Of a DNA stretch of 64,000 nt, positions 1 through 14,240 are shown piece after piece. Numbering within the stretch: the first letter of the stretch is position 1; every line of letters begins with the position of its first letter. The notes beneath the pieces are model-generated. The model was not told the DNA's origin. It worked only from the letters and a program-made list of their open reading frames with translations, and made no database searches. Source of the stretch: Crotophaga sulcirostris (lineage: Eukaryota > Chordata > Aves > Cuculiformes > Crotophagidae); the NCBI GenBank assembly GCA_013397455.1, contig VYZB01000291.1:1009895-1073894 (forward strand). The letters are read 5' to 3'. Both the position numbers and the translations under genes were made by a program.

Positions 1-589
1 CTCATTAGCTTGGTGGCACTGTTATCTGTCTTTTCTCTCTTGCCCTCCATTTGCTGTCTGGGATATTACAATTCACTCCATTCTTCCAGCCACTTCCCCT
101 TTGTTCACCTCTCTTTTCTATTTCCCTTTGTGCAAATACTCCAGCAAATAAGCTCACCAGTAGGAACAAAGGCATTTAAGGCTAATGCTGCTACCCCTAC
201 AGGAAAATGTTTTTATCATCGTATATAGAGCTAGGAAATATTTCCTAGACTAGACCTTTTTTTGTGCTGATACAGGTCATCCAAAACATTTCACAAGTTT
301 GGGTTGACTAATGTGATTGTTTTTTGGTAGAAAAATAGGTAGTGGTAGGGAAATAATAATGTTTGTCTTTCACATTTAGAGAACAAAATACTTCTGGCTT
401 TCAAATGCACTTAATTTTACCTTCACTTCAGTTTTATATAGCAGGTCTTTTAAAGCCTCATTTTTTTTAAAAAAAAATCATTTGGTAAACACTAATCTCT
501 TTTTTATCTGTTTCTCTTTTTCTTAAATAATGCAAAAATTATTTCCAGTTGAAAGGAGTTATTCTTCCTATTCTCATAACGGTTATATT

Positions 590-790
590 GCATTGATGGC
601 TTATAAGAGCTACATTTAGCCAATGAGCTAATAGAAATAAACATGTGATTGGCAAAGACAACTCTAATTAGAAAGGCTTCCAACAAATTGACCACAGATG
701 AGATAAAGGGCAGGATAAGTAAAAGTGCTATATAAATTACTTGCCATGAATTATCTGCCAGTTCAAGCAAACTGACAGTAATAGACCTAG
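590..790. promoter_or_regulatory. Weak candidate conserved non-coding element
   Basis: This AT-rich stretch has a CCAAT-like CCAATGAG word near 620, a CTAATTAG homeodomain-type core near 665-672, and several short TAAT words, with no simple repeat. That is the look of a vertebrate enhancer core, but the motifs are common in AT-rich DNA. A short minus-strand open frame (504-797) overlaps it and shows no family signature. The call rests on composition alone. Confidence 0.2.
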
Positions 791-2230
791 GCAGCATATT
801 CTGTTACCTTTCATTTCAGATCCTGATTTTTCCAGTGAAATCAGTAGCAAAAATCCTCCTCTTCTCACTAGGAGAAAGTATAGGAAATTTAAATTCTATT
901 TTGTATTTTGTGCGTCAGAGGTGGCTTTTGTGTCTCCATGTGCAACTATTCTCTCCTTGAACCCTGCACTCCTGAGGGTTTTAGTGGGATCTGTAAAGGA
1001 GTTAGATTCAGGTCCTGAGCATGAAGGACTACAGCAAGCACATCATCAGGGATGCAGGTGAAAGAGAGAAGAGCATCACCTCCAGAGACCATAGTTTGCT
1101 GTTATGGCACTGGCTTGAAAACAAGGAAAGAAGAATATTTCTTATAGGCTTGTGCCTAGACTGGGAAGAGGTAGCACCACAGTGGCTACCCCAGCATGTC
1201 TGCACTTGCAGGAGCAGCTCTAGAAGGCAACCTGCCTGCTGAAAGCCTCTCGGTGGGTCCAACTGCCAATGGCCTGGGGAATTCGAAATATATTATACTC
1301 TATCAATTTCCCATGGAGCTTTTTTTTTTAAAAAAAAAGGGTCCTAAAACCACCAGAAGTCGATATGCAAGATAACATGTACTGATGTGTCCATCCAGGG
1401 AGACAAAGTCCTCTCAGTTGAAAACAAGGCCTGTGTGCAGGAAAAGGCAGGAAAAGACTCCTAGAGACTGTTTATGGTTTTTTGTGTTGCCAAGAACATT
1501 TTCTGCACTGGACAGGGGTATGTATAGCATGTTAAACAAGGCCTCATAATAGCTATCTGCAGGGATTGTATCAGACAGCATGATAAATCATTTCAAATAA
1601 AGGTATGGGATGATATCCAGAGACTTCAGGCTTCAATCTAATTAGGTGTCTGGAAGCAGTGCTGAGCTGCTGGATGAGCAGGGGGTTGTGCATAGATCCA
1701 GGACACTATAGCCAGTATCTGTCTCAGGCACATCCAGACCTCCCACCCCATGTGAATATGAAACTGTGCGGTACCATCAAGGTGGCCAGTAGAATTAGTG
1801 ATGATAGTGGTCTTGGTGGGGAGGTACAATGGGTTGAGAATGCTACCTACCCTTAAATTGCTGCAGAGAGGAACAAACCTCACCTTTTAACAAGGTTCCA
1901 GCACCAGGAAGCTTGTATTTCTTCTGGTGACACGTCAAGGCCCATGACATCATGCCTCAGTGTCACGGCCCCACATCATTTCATCATGAGGTAATCAGGT
2001 CAGCCCCAGAGTAAGGGCTCTTTAAATCAAGTGACGAGAGTCAGGGGGTGTTTCTGATTGAATGACAGCCATGGGGAGAAGGTCCCATTCACAGCCTCCA
2101 CAGTGGGTCTCACATGCAGCTGCAAATCTCAAGAGGGAATGGGAAAAAAAACCCCTACGACACCCAGGTGTTTGCAGTTTGTCCTTGCTTGCAGGCAGCC
2201 AGATGCTTTAGCATTTCAGAAAGAGAACAG

Positions 2231-2258
2231 GAGGGGGGGGAAGGGGAAGGGAAAGAAA
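2231..2258 (+). repeat. G-rich tract with quadruplex potential
   Basis: A purine-only stretch holds a run of eight G (2234-2241), then GGGG (2244-2247) and GGG (2250-2252), separated by AA. The eight-G run can supply two tracts, so four tracts of at least three G are available with short loops. That fits the usual G-quadruplex pattern. No gene or promoter lies beside it. Confidence 0.6.
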
Positions 2259-4819
2259 TATCCTCTGGTTTTCACAAGGAGACAGACAGAAATGAGACAG
2301 TCCATTAAATGTTAATAAATTACCCTGCAATATGCTGGGCAGATGAGGCCAGCTCCTTAACTCCATAGCTGGCAGATCTAGGCAGAGATGCCAGTTTATA
2401 TGTGTCTGACACACATAGACTGCAATATTTTGCAGTAACGTGCCAGACTATGTGATGCTCTCCCCTGCTGCACCAAATGCTTCCTAAGGGTCCACCACCG
2501 ACAGCACTGTGATTTAAGACCAGAGTGAATATGTGACCTGCAAGGCTAGTTAAAGTACTGAAATAAATTGCCAGAGGAGGGTATGGAACCATCATCATGA
2601 GCTATTTTTAACGGCAGATTCGACATCCTGCCTGCAACCAGATGGATGGAGCAAATAACCTTGCAAAGTCCTCTCCAATGTAGTTTTTATGATTTCATGG
2701 TTTAAAGAAGCAGCGTTGAGAGCTCTGAGCCCTGTTCCACATATTTGCTGCTGCCTGACCAGGAAAAATCAGAAAAAAACACTTAAATATTAAAATATCC
2801 TTTGCACTTGTTTTATTTCTCTTAATCTTGTTCTGTTAAATGGCTTTCAAATCCAGTTTCAGTGGCCTTCCTCCTTCACAGCTCTCAATATATGGTAGGC
2901 CAAGGAAGAGGTTCTGCCCTCACTAAAGGAGATGTTTCCAGTCGCAAAGGTTCGTAGTGTTTATATCAGTCTCACAGATTGCAGCCTTGTCTGGAGCAAA
3001 TAGCCTGGCAACGGGCTCAGTACACTCTCTGCTGTGTAGACCTGCAGAAGCAGCTCAGTGCCAGCCTGTGGTCTGGGGACTGTCCTCTTCCAAATCCACC
3101 AGACATAGAGCAAAATCTTGGAAAGGGTTCTTCTGCCTCACACAAAGTTTGAGGGAGGTGTGCATCTAGATAAGAACCTGCACTGCTAAAGCAAAAATAG
3201 TTTTCAGTTGTGATTGCAACATCCCTCCAGGCTTCAAAGCCAGGAGATGACCTGCAAGCCAACCCATAAGATGTTTTTTAATAATCGCACAACACTGAAG
3301 TTGATCTCCTGAGTTTTGCAAGGTGGATGCACGGGATTTGTAGGTCTGAGTCTGGTAGAACTGAAACAGTGGCAGATTGGAGCCCCATAGCTGATGCACA
3401 AAGTATTTCCCAGGACGATGCTAAGCACCCTCACCTCAGGTCCTAATCATTTTGCTGGTGGAGATTTACTCTGTCACCGGGTGCACTCAGAGCCTCACAG
3501 GACTGAGTAGGCAGTGCATCAGTTACACCATTTACCCAAATGAAGATAGTGACACGACAAGCAAAATCAATTTTCATATGGTCTCTAAGCTGAGATTTTC
3601 TTCCAGAGGTTAAAGACACAGGGTAATACCCTTCAATGAAGCTAAACAATTTATAGCAGCTGAGGATCTATCCTTCAGAGCTTAACTGCTAAGAGTAGGG
3701 AGAAATTAATTTCTATATCCAGTACATGTTCAGCGAGGCATAAAGTAAATGAGAATTATTATTCTTTTCAGGTGAAAAGCTGATTATAGAAATAAATATA
3801 TATTGTAGGCTTAAAAGAAAGACGCCAGGGAAAGAGCTGGATTCAGAAAGAAATTAGTCAAAAAGCAACTTCTGCAAGCATTGAATATTCTTTGTCATTT
3901 CCCAATCGATTCCTAACTCAGAAAGCAAGAAAACAGCCGACACTACTAATAGCTGCTTTTGGAAGCACAGTCTGCCCAGCAGGATGATTTGTGGGGCTTG
4001 TTTGAGTTCCTGGCAGTCACTGCAGATGAATCAGTGGTTTCTTTTTTAACATCTTCTGCGATAATAGTCTGGCAGGAAGAAGAAGTGTTGCTTTCCTGCA
4101 ATTCAGCTTTGAAGGATGTTGATCTTTTTGGTAAAGGAGACATTAAGATTCAAAATCTGAGAAGGTCCTAAAGTAGACAAAATGTCCTAAGAATACCTAT
4201 GCTGCAATTTGATTTTGTCAATGTGCTTACACATTTTTTTATTTTTTTCTTTTTTATCCAAGATCAGCATCACGTTCTCAAGCAGTTTGCCAAATAAATA
4301 CAACCTTTCTTAACTTCAGATCCCTGCAGATTTAGCTCCCTGGTCTCCCTTCTCAAACTAAGTGCAGAGAGGCTGCATAAACGCAGGATGACTCTGGGGT
4401 AGCAGAGGACCTGAGAATAAGACCAATGACCTCCCTTTCAGCTCCATCAGGATATTTTCAATCCAGATCTTGCTTTCTTCCCCACCTAAAGTGGATAAGA
4501 TAGGTCTTGCTATTAAAAAGTGTATCACTCCAGAAAAAAAGCCAAATAAATAAACAAATAAAAAATTTCTGTGAGATTGCTGCTCACCAGCAATCCTTCT
4601 ATCAACCAGTCTTTGTGGCACAATCTTCTTATTAATTAACAGCTGCATTGTTTGAGCCATTAAGTGAAATGACAGTGCAGCACCCACAATATGGGGCTGG
4701 GACCCCTACTTGTGAATTCATGCACTAATCTCTCAGGAAGGGGCTCAGATCAGTCTGAACAATCAATCCTCAATGATGCCTCAACAACTAATGAAATCTG
4801 GCAAAGAAAAAGAAGATAA

Positions 4820-4834
4820 GGGGGGGGGTGGGGT
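4820..4834 (+). repeat. G-run low-complexity tract
   Basis: Nine G followed by T and GGGG, inside a purine-rich stretch and followed by an A/C-rich stretch. It is simple low-complexity sequence; formation of a quadruplex would need the nine-G run to supply three tracts with one-base loops. Confidence 0.6.
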
Positions 4835-7800
4835 GTAACAAAAACCCACAAACCCTTGCCAGTGCACAGGGGAGTTTTTCAAGGTCTCTGCATTAGGAGA
4901 CAAAAGCCTCACACACTCAGCTCAGCTTGACACCATTGACAGCCAAACCATTTCAGCAGATTTCTCTCAGCATGAATTCCTGTCCCTTAAGTGTGCTTTA
5001 TCCTCTCTAAACAGCAAACAAAAAAACAAGTAAGTAGAAAAGTCACTTCAGTTCTTGAAGATGTGGCCACTGACTACTGGGCTTTACTTTCCATCTCCAC
5101 ATAAACACCAGCCAAGTCCTACACAAACAAATCATCTGGAGAACAGATTGGAAAAAAAAACCAAACAACAAAACACTAAACACAGCCTTCTTTTCACCTC
5201 TTCCAGCACTGAACCAGGCACAGAAACTGGATGTTTCCCAAGGGTTGGATAGGGAGGTTTGAATTAGTGCTTTACAAACAGGTGAAGTACATATCCAAAC
5301 CTGTAGTTGCTCAGGCTGAGGACAAAAATGTTGGCAATATAGTAGTACATATCCCCAGTATTGGTCTTGCAGGACTGACCAAGCGTGCGCATAAAAGCAG
5401 CTGTTAACTTCCTTTTCCTTTTCAAATGCTTCATTGTTTGACATTTTCTGCGTAGCCTGCTACAACAAGAAATCAATAATATTTTTTGTCTTTACGCTTT
5501 CTTTAGTTTACGACTTAAAAAAATAACGTGGAAGATCTGTTCCAACGCATCATTTGGCCCAGTGCATTTAGAAATTCAAGGGATGGGCAAGCGTCTTCTG
5601 ATCCTTTTTCAAATACTGAATCTGACCCACTTTTGGAGTCTCTCAAATGTTATGGTAGTCCTTCCTAGCTCTCATCATAAAGAAGTTACAGCACGTGCTG
5701 CCTCCCTGGCCCTCATCAGTCCTTCACAGACTCAAAGACTCACACAGTACGTCCTCCTCGACATTATCCCTACCTTTAAAACTGAAAAGAGAAGCCATGG
5801 GTGTTGCAGCATCATCTCCTAAAATACTTATACTTCCTCTGACTGGTGCTTTGTTCATTCAGTGCTTTGCAGTTGGGGATGAAAGCCTTTGGCATACTGA
5901 ACCCAGCTCAATGACACCTGAAACTTTGATTATCCCCAACTAACGTGAGAGAAATTCTGGTTTCTCTTTACAGTTGTTCTGGCCTTCCTTTACACTTCAC
6001 CTAGAATACAGGATATAGGAGCCTGACATTTTTTAAGGTTCCTCAGAGCAAAGACATCTTAGTTTAATTTAGCATTTGGCTTGAGATCAGCTGCGCTGGC
6101 TCGTGCTGACCAAGGTGTTTCTCTGCATGGCACAAATATGCAAAGGTAACAGGGAAGGAAATAGCAGCCACACCCAGATTTCCTTGAAACACGATCTTGC
6201 TGCTCTGTTTCCCTGTGTTGTTAATGCATTAACTCTCCCTTTTGCTATCTTTATCACTTGAAACACTAGGGGTGAGAAGCAGAAAGGGACCTTGTCAGGC
6301 ATCCAGAACTATATCTTAGGATGTGATTCAAGCCCTTTGTTCACAACCACAGGAAAACATGGTTCGTGTGGGGTACCAAAGACAGGGACTAGTAGGGTAA
6401 AAACACTGCCCCTTTCTCCTGGTGGGCTTACACTGACCCAGAACCTCAGGGACCAGAGCAGTCCAAATATTTACTCTCTGGACAGGCATTTTTCTCAGGT
6501 GTTCATGCATCTTCCAACAGCCCTTGCTCCATACCTTGTGTTCAAGATGTTTTGGAAGGTGCAGTTACTGAACCCTTTCACAGAGTTTTGTGCAGCACCT
6601 ATTTATGGTCCTGAAAGAATGTAAGAGAGAGCACAATTCACAAAAAAGGAAATGCAGAGATGGAAAGTGCAAAGGAAGAAACATGACCTGCATCTCAAGC
6701 AACGAGCCCATTCTCCGCTCTCCTGCCAAGAAAAGACACAGTGAAGTCATTAACTCTCACTCAGCAGACTAACACTTCCAGAGCAGAGAATAAACCAATC
6801 CTTCCTGAAAATATGTCTTTTCTGTGCCCTTTGCAACAGCAAAACAACTTGTGTGAATTAATGATGCACCTCCTGAACTTCAATGTCCTCCCTTTCCAGC
6901 AGAACCTAATGACACCTGGGGAAGATTCCTCAAGGCAGGACTCCCTCTGCAAAACAAGTGCCAGGTTACAGGTGAGAGGAACCAAGGCATTTTTCCTGTG
7001 CTTTTCAGGGTATCAGAATAACTAAACGCCAAGTCCTAGTCCTGATCCTTGAAGACCTCTATTTCTGCTCCTACTCTGGACCTCTAGTCTTTACATGGAA
7101 GATGAGAAAGCTGTTATGAGTACTAGAAAAATCCAGGTTCCAACACACCAGCTCAAGGATTTTCCCCTTAATCAGGCTAGACAGGAAAGATGGAAAAGCC
7201 AGGGTTTAAAGAGAACCAAGAATGGCTGTTGTTCAGTCACCTGCTTTGGATTTTTTCAACACCTTACCAGGGGTTGATTGACAAAGACGAAAAGAAATAA
7301 AAGAAATAACAAATCTGTAGCCTGACTGCATGGAGCAGGCAAGAATGTAAGTTTTACAAGACTGATAAATTGAAATGAACACAAACTCCACAGCCATGAC
7401 CTTTCAAAGTGTCAGTTATACTGGAAGCATTGGCATGGAACAGTGCTTATGATTTGTGCTGTGATCAGAAACACTGAGAAAACCCAATCTGCGTTTTGTC
7501 TTTGGCTGAGGTGGATGAGCCTTTGCCAGTTAATTTAGAAAAACTCGTGATGTTTTGTGCTGCAAGGTAAGAGTGAACATCTGCTCTCCTTCCCCTTGGT
7601 TGCCCACTGGATCCACACAAATCTTTGGGGGCTGTAAAACACCAATGTGACTTTTCCTGCCACTCCCCAACCTAAAGCTGATTTCCCCAATTGAGTGTAT
7701 AAGGATATTATGTAGGGGTCACTGTCAGCTCTACTGCCTTCTGCCAAGCTGCTTCTTCAGATCTGTCAGGTTGGTGGCTCCACCAGAAAGAAGCACTGCT

Positions 7801-9149
7801 GTTTTCTCTTATCATCTACTTGGCTGTCCTAAGAAAAGGAGACCCATCAGGCCAAGTAATGTTCAACCAACCAGCAAAGCTTCCCTTTGCTTGGCACTAC
7901 AGGTCATTTATAATGTCTGGAAAAGACCTTAGACTGCCCAAAGTCTGTTTTAGATGTGATCACTTCCCTCCAAATATATCTTCTTCAAAGACAGGCAGGG
8001 CTTAAATAAATATGGGTGTGTACGTTTGTCCAAGCCTAAACCTATACAATTAGATTATGTCCAAAATGTAAAGTCAGTCTGTCACAGACCTACCCTTTAC
8101 ACAGTGATATATGAAGTTCTATCAGGGATGACAACATTAATATAGACATGTGCTAAAAGGGGTATGGGGGGAGGTAACACCAGCCATAGAGACCTTGAAG
8201 AGCCTGCCTGTGTCATACATTGCCTATGTAGGAAAACACTTCCTACATCACCTTTTACAAGTATTCAGCAAGTGAGTAGACAATCCAAGGGAAGCACTGT
8301 CACAAAGTAAAAATTCTGGCCCAGGAAGTCATCTATTACTATACTTTAGCTGTTAACCAGAGACAGGACCCTGCCAGAAATGAGCACTTAACCTAGCAGT
8401 TTACTTTAACCTACTGTGACCAATTTCAGCTGAAAATAGTTTGCATTACTCTCTTGTAGGAGCCCAGGAAAAGCTGGTACTTCTTACCATGCAAATAATG
8501 AATATGCCTTGGAAAAAAACAAGCATATCTGCAGCTTGATTTTGCCCACCCATAAACTATGACTTGTTTATACACGTCTTGGGAAAGTTTATCTAGGCTG
8601 AAGAGCAGCTCCATAACTTTCAAAGTTAAATCATGATTCTTTCTGATAATGAAGAAACAGAAAACTGAAAAGCAGATGTCATCCTGTAGATTAAGTAACA
8701 TGATTGCTTTCCTTTAATATAGTATAGGAGAAAGGGGAGTAGGAGAGAAGCACTGGCAAAGTAGAAGGGCTATTATGCTAATGGTACAGGAAAGCAGAAG
8801 ATATAACTGGCCATAAACTGGAAAGCAGAAATTAGATTACAAAATCCCTCATCGTTAGCATACATAGTTCTGGAAGGGCCAATTCATCACGCCATGTAAG
8901 ACCTTCTGGCCCTCAATTCCCAAGTAATATATTGAAGCATTATGGAGGATTAAGCTACAACTTTGCCATGGATGAACTTACTACATGGATGTAGCTATCA
9001 GTTGACAAGGGAAGAGAGAGTTTTTGCAAAAAGTCCATTGCAGTGAATATTATTCTAGCAAGAACATTGAAAAATTCCCTGCCCTCTTCCCCTAAAGCCA
9101 ACTCTGCCTCAGTCAGCAAAAAGATTCCCCTCTCATCTACATTGAGATG

Positions 9150-9385
9150 TTGCCAGGATAGTAAACAATGAATTTATTTCTCAGAGGAATTTTCACAGTT
9201 ATCAGTCTGGAAGACTAAAATTAATTCAACCCCAAATTAAAGCAATGGGACTGGCAATGCTTGGAGAGCCTTGGAAATGTATTTTTTAGAACCCTTTTTC
9301 AGCTTTTTATGGACTTGATGAAGCTGCACATCATTTCAAAAGATTTGAATAAAAAATGGGCTCTTTTTCAATTGCCAGTTGTCTT
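9150..9385. promoter_or_regulatory. Weak candidate conserved non-coding element
   Basis: Includes ATTAATTC near 9220, TTTTTATGG (posterior HOX/CDX-like) near 9305-9313 and CAATTGCC near 9369. There is no repeat structure. The segment ends next to a pyrimidine-rich tract and CAG at about 9400-9416 that imitates a splice acceptor. Motif density alone supports it. Confidence 0.25.
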
Positions 9386-12300
9386 TATGCCACAGATTTT
9401 CTCTTCCCCCTTTCAGATTGCCTAAAGAATGGAATAAAATTGCAGTATTACAGCCCACCACGGCTTCAGGACCCGATCCTCCAAACCCTGCCATTGCATC
9501 CAGATGACTTTGCCCACAGCACTACAAGTAATCCCTTTCTAAATTAAAAGGCAGGTGTGATGCAAGAGGGCTTTTTTCCCCCCTTTTTTTGTGGTCCTGA
9601 AGTACGAATAAAGAGAAATTCCTGAGCACAAGTAGATAATCCATGAATAATTCATCACCCCATGTTCTCTTCCAGATGTAGAGACCCATGTGCAGATTCC
9701 TGTGCCTTTGAGTCTCCTAGGGGGCTTGGATACGACTGAGAGACAAACTTCTCTTATACTGTCTTATTTCAGCTCTCAGACTTGTGCTAGCAGCTTTCTC
9801 AGGCTGCAGGCAAACTCCCTGATGAATTCCCTCTTCTCCTTCTCTTTGTTTGTTCTTCCTTTCATTTACTTTGTCTGAGATGCTTACACAAAATCACCCC
9901 CTACTTCACAACTCTTGCAGAAAGGAATAAAACATAGAGGAATGTTTTACATTTATAAACAGAAATATGTCTCTCTTATCATAGATGCATGTTGCCCCAG
10001 GTTTAACTGTGTAGACACAGATCTGATTGCACAGAGGAGTGTTACCAGATTCTGCTTTGCATCAGACAGGTCAAAAAAAGTCCAGAGTCCTTTGCTTGCT
10101 GATTCCTTTTTTTGCTTTACAGAAAGATGTTGCTTCACACTAAAGGAATGGCAGAACACTGATAAACTATTCCTTCAGACTTTAAGCTGCCCAATATAAC
10201 AGAGAATATTAATCAAAGCACAAAAGAGAATCGTATGCTTCGCCAGTCACAAATGTCATCAGAATTACTTTCCAGCTTTAGAAAGTTCTTTCCAAGTTGT
10301 ATCTTGAGTAGCAGTTTCTAAATTAGGCTGAAAGTCTTCTATCTGTTCTATTTTCTCCCCAGAAAACACATTATTTTAAATTTATCTCAGAATGATTTTT
10401 TTTTTGATGTCTTTTCAATATTGATAGGGAAAAGAAAGAGGGATGAGGTTTTTTTGTTTTGATTTGGTTTTTATCCAACAGTATTCAGATTTGGGTCCTT
10501 TTTCAGAGTGTTCAAAACTGAAAATTGGAGAGGTCTGTTTTTCAAATAAGAAACGTAACTTTTCTATGGAAAAAAAAAGTTACAAATGTTTCATCCAGCT
10601 CAAGGAAGAAGACTTGTTGAAACCCCAGATATCAGGTTGAGTCACTGCCCACTCCCAGCACTGCCAATGGGGTCACCTAAATATTTCTCAGAGCTCACAT
10701 AACTGAGAAAGCTTCACAATGGCCATGAGAGCGTGCCAGAAGGAGGCACTTATAGTGGGAAAAACACAACACAATGCAGAGTACTTCGCCGAACTCTTCT
10801 CCAAAGTGTATCTTGCCACTTGGAGTCAACCACAAAGTGACTTTTAATTCACAGCAAGAACTGCAATCACCACCCAGATAGACCAGGATCGGTAACATTC
10901 ACTTCCAGCTTTCCCTGTGCTTCTACTGTATTGACTGAAAAGATTGTTTCTCTGTGTCACAATATTATGCAAGCACATATAGCAGAGGGAGCACCTTACT
11001 GCTTGCAGGGACTTGTGCAAAAAAAACCCTTATACAGCCATCCAAGAGAGCCACAGGATTGTAGAGACAGAAAACAGAACAACCGGCCATGCACAAGGGC
11101 TGTCAACTGTAGAAAGAAAAATTGAGAACAGATACAGAAAAATATTTTTCTTCATACTCATTTATAGTCTTCTTTAGGCAGCATGAAGAAAGCCATCATG
11201 CACGCAAAAAGTCAGTTGTATGTGTCTTTCCCACTGACTATATCTTGCTGGTAACAGCGCACCGCTATCAAGTATTTGGAAGGTTTTACCACTCTCCTCG
11301 CTCCATGTGGAGGGCTTGTGAGGTCATCAGCTTTCATAAAAGAAAGAAAAAAATCTGAATTCAGCACAAGGGAATTTTGCAGTTGAGTTCATTTGGGAGT
11401 GAGCCAGTTCAGGAAAGGAAGATAGATCTTGTTTTAAGATGTGTTTATTTACAATCCTTACACCTACACACATGTTCAATTATTACTGCAGGTGTCATAA
11501 ACAGGGCTCTGTGAATGCCTGTTTGTCTGACAAGAAGCTGAGTGGAAAGGAAATGACAAAACATTTTCTAGAGTCCCTACTATGCTTATAAAATGACTTC
11601 CAACTATTATTTAATCCTTCAATGACTCCTGGATATCACAGATAAAGAAATGTTGGTGTCAATGTACAACCAGAAAGTGTTAATTTCTACACAACATTAA
11701 AACCAACAGATTACCTTTACTCATATTTGAATCAGATTCACAGTGTCTACAGCACTGTGGCACCTGCACCAACCAGAGCTACACTTTGTCCTCAGCCTGG
11801 CCATCCACATTGCCATGAGCAAAGGCAGCTGCTAACACTTGGCACCTGGTTATTAGTGTTTATTAGTGGAAATCTTTGTGTTGTATGAGTCAACCCTACT
11901 GAGTGCATGGGTATATTTAGATTTAGATGTATTACGCCACAGCATAAGCTGCCTTGATAAAGACTATATTGCTGCTTATTGAGCCAGAGTATCACTCACC
12001 TGAGAAAGCAGAGGTGTTTTGAAGCTGACGATAGGGTCTGTGTCAGTGACCCTCAGGAACAATAGCTGGAGGTGCATACAGCCAGGCTAACACATAACTC
12101 ATTTAGCACATTTAGTTTTATACTGAATAGGGAGGATTGTTATTTAAGAAAATCAGCAGGACATCAACAGGTATTCAGGGTCTGACCTGCTTGTGCACTT
12201 CCAAAATACCCAGGAGTGCCCCCAGCTGCAATTTAAGGCACCTAATTATCATAGACCCTCCTGGGTGATTCTGAGAGAATCAAGTAAAGGTGCATTTTCC

Positions 12301-12624
12301 TTTCCTCACTAGACTGGAAATGAAACAAACAGGGGATCAACTGAAACAGAAGAGAACAATAACATGAAGCCTTTTCCAAGGGTCCATTTTAAAACTCCCT
12401 ATACCTTCCAATAAATAAAGATATATTGTGCACTTTTTCAGATTTATCATTGTATTTTGATAATCAGGCTTTTGATGTGGAATTTAAAGTAACAGAATTA
12501 GAGCACAGAAAGGCAGGGAGGAAGAAAAGGAAAAAACTGGAGACAGCTAGTACATCAACAAGAATGACATCCCAAAATAAAAATCTGAGATATCCATCTA
12601 CATTTCAGCATCAAACCAGTGATA

Positions 12625-12735
12625 CATCATTTCACAAGTAATTAAGAGCTAAAAAGATTTAATAATGATTCCAATTAGCTCTGAGGTTGAATTAATTGTT
12701 TTCTTTCCTTACCATCTACAATGATAAATAGAAGT
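12625..12735. promoter_or_regulatory. Weak candidate conserved non-coding element
   Basis: A short stretch contains repeated homeodomain-type words: TAATTAAG, TAATAATG, CCAATTAGC and TTGAATTAATTG. The spacing is tight and there is no tandem periodicity, which argues against a plain AT-rich repeat. The target gene is unknown, and conservation has not been tested. Confidence 0.3.
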
Positions 12736-13924
12736 TTACAAGGCTATGTTGTGCAAAAACACAACAGCCCGTAAGAGTGGAGCAGCTTTGGACACTAAAG
12801 GAGAATCCAGTATTATTTAGTGTGGTTGGGAAACTTTCCCTGCTTGTTATTTAATTATGTTCAAAACAAATGTGCATTTTATTTGATTTTTAGCAGTCTT
12901 AAATCTGTGCTCTCAAGGAAGAGCCAAGCAATCCAAATAAACCATTCTGAGAGTTTTCTGATGAGCCTGCTGACACAGAAAAAACAAATCCTATTTTTAT
13001 AGTTGCACACCCGGAAGGCTTTCCCAGCGGTTAGCCCAGACCTCAGGACCTCTGCACTGAACTCCTCGCAGTGTTATAGACCTCCCAGTGGCCCCTGCTC
13101 ATCTCCCTTGGATACTGACTCCATCTGGTACAAACCCCAGTCCCAGGGAGCACTTTACAAGCCAGAGTCACCTGCCTCCTTATTCTCCTTCACTGCTTTG
13201 CTCTTCAATTTAAGGTCCAGAAACATACTGTTGGTGACTAAAGTAATGTCTTTTCCTAACCTGTGTCAGGGCAGGTGTGCAATTCAAGCTCCAAATAGGA
13301 ACCTTGTGCCTTGCACTTTCAAGACCTGGGCCAAGTCTCAGGTGTTGTAAATCCCCAGAGACTCATTGACTTATGCACCACAGAAGTATCCTACATTTAT
13401 TTTCTGCTCACCACAACTATATGAATTACCAAGCAACCCCTAGCACTAGGTGAATAATTGTACAATTAGCCATGGTTTACACAGCTGGATTCTGCATGTG
13501 GATGTATGCTTAATGAGAGACTACACAGGAGCTAAGGGGTCAGATTTGAGTTTCAGTCTTCTTCAGCTATTCCATCAAGGTAAAGCCCATCTCAAAAGCA
13601 GCATTCACATGGACTTGTTCTTTGTAGGAGAGCAGGGAAGTAAAGCAGCTGAAGAAACCCAACAGGAATTTTCACAATAGCATCTCAAGTGCTCGGATGC
13701 TTCATCTCCTGGTTGCAGTTTTCTGAAGACCATTGTTCTCATAAGCATTGCAAAAGATTTCAAATAAAGAATTCCCTTCCCATCTCCTGCTGCTTTCTTC
13801 CCAATACACAGGGATGCTTAAAACAGATCAGATGTGCCATATAAGGTTGTTCTATGATAAAATCCTCAGAAGGCTTTTTCTCTCCCAGCCTATCCTCGAG
13901 TTAGATGTGGCCAGTTCATTTCCC

Positions 13925-14240
13925 TAAGTTATTATGCAAAATAGCCTGACAGGCCATGGTGTTGAGGAGATGATTTCCCTTCTCTAATGTGACTTTCACA
14001 CCCTCCTAATGATATACAACTTTAATAAAATGCATAAGAAGTAAGTTCAGCTATGTTGGGCATGTGGCGCACAATGTAATCCCATTCCCCCCTTGGGCAC
14101 TAATTTAAAACATATCCCAGGGTGCTGAGAGCCATCCAGCATGATGAGAGTCTGGTGAGAATACACACGAGTTCATGCACTGGAAGTTCATAAATGGTCA
14201 AAGTCATTTTGCATGAGGATTCTCAGGTGAGCTTATTTTC
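13925..14240. promoter_or_regulatory. Weak candidate conserved non-coding element
   Basis: Unique sequence with TTATGCAAAA near 13932, TAATGATAT near 14007, AATAAAATGCATAAG near 14025 and a CpG-bearing GTGGCGCAC near 14065. A TTTTGCATG word lies near 14207. These are POU- and homeobox-like, but the segment is long and the support is weak. Confidence 0.2.

Larger units (their letters stand above)
1..8000. other. Non-coding block, no gene recognised
   Basis: I see no exon, RNA gene or promoter here. Open frames are short and on both strands; the longest from an ATG is on the minus strand at 5043-5444 (133 codons). It has no recognisable domain, is rich in Cys, Phe and Trp without pattern, and overlaps other frames, so I read it as chance. 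Two perfect T-run/A-run junctions occur at about 460-477 and 1319-1338. G-rich tracts and one weak candidate regulatory stretch are listed separately. Codon-like periodicity and splice-bounded frames are not apparent by eye. Confidence 0.7.

Noticed and set aside
5043..5444. Minus-strand open frame of 133 codons
   Set aside because: No recognisable domain, no splice signals or promoter, overlaps other open frames; composition fits chance.
12990..13110. Slight local rise in CpG as a CpG island promoter
   Set aside because: Only a handful of CpGs over about 100 bases, far too short and sparse for an island, with no transcript signal.
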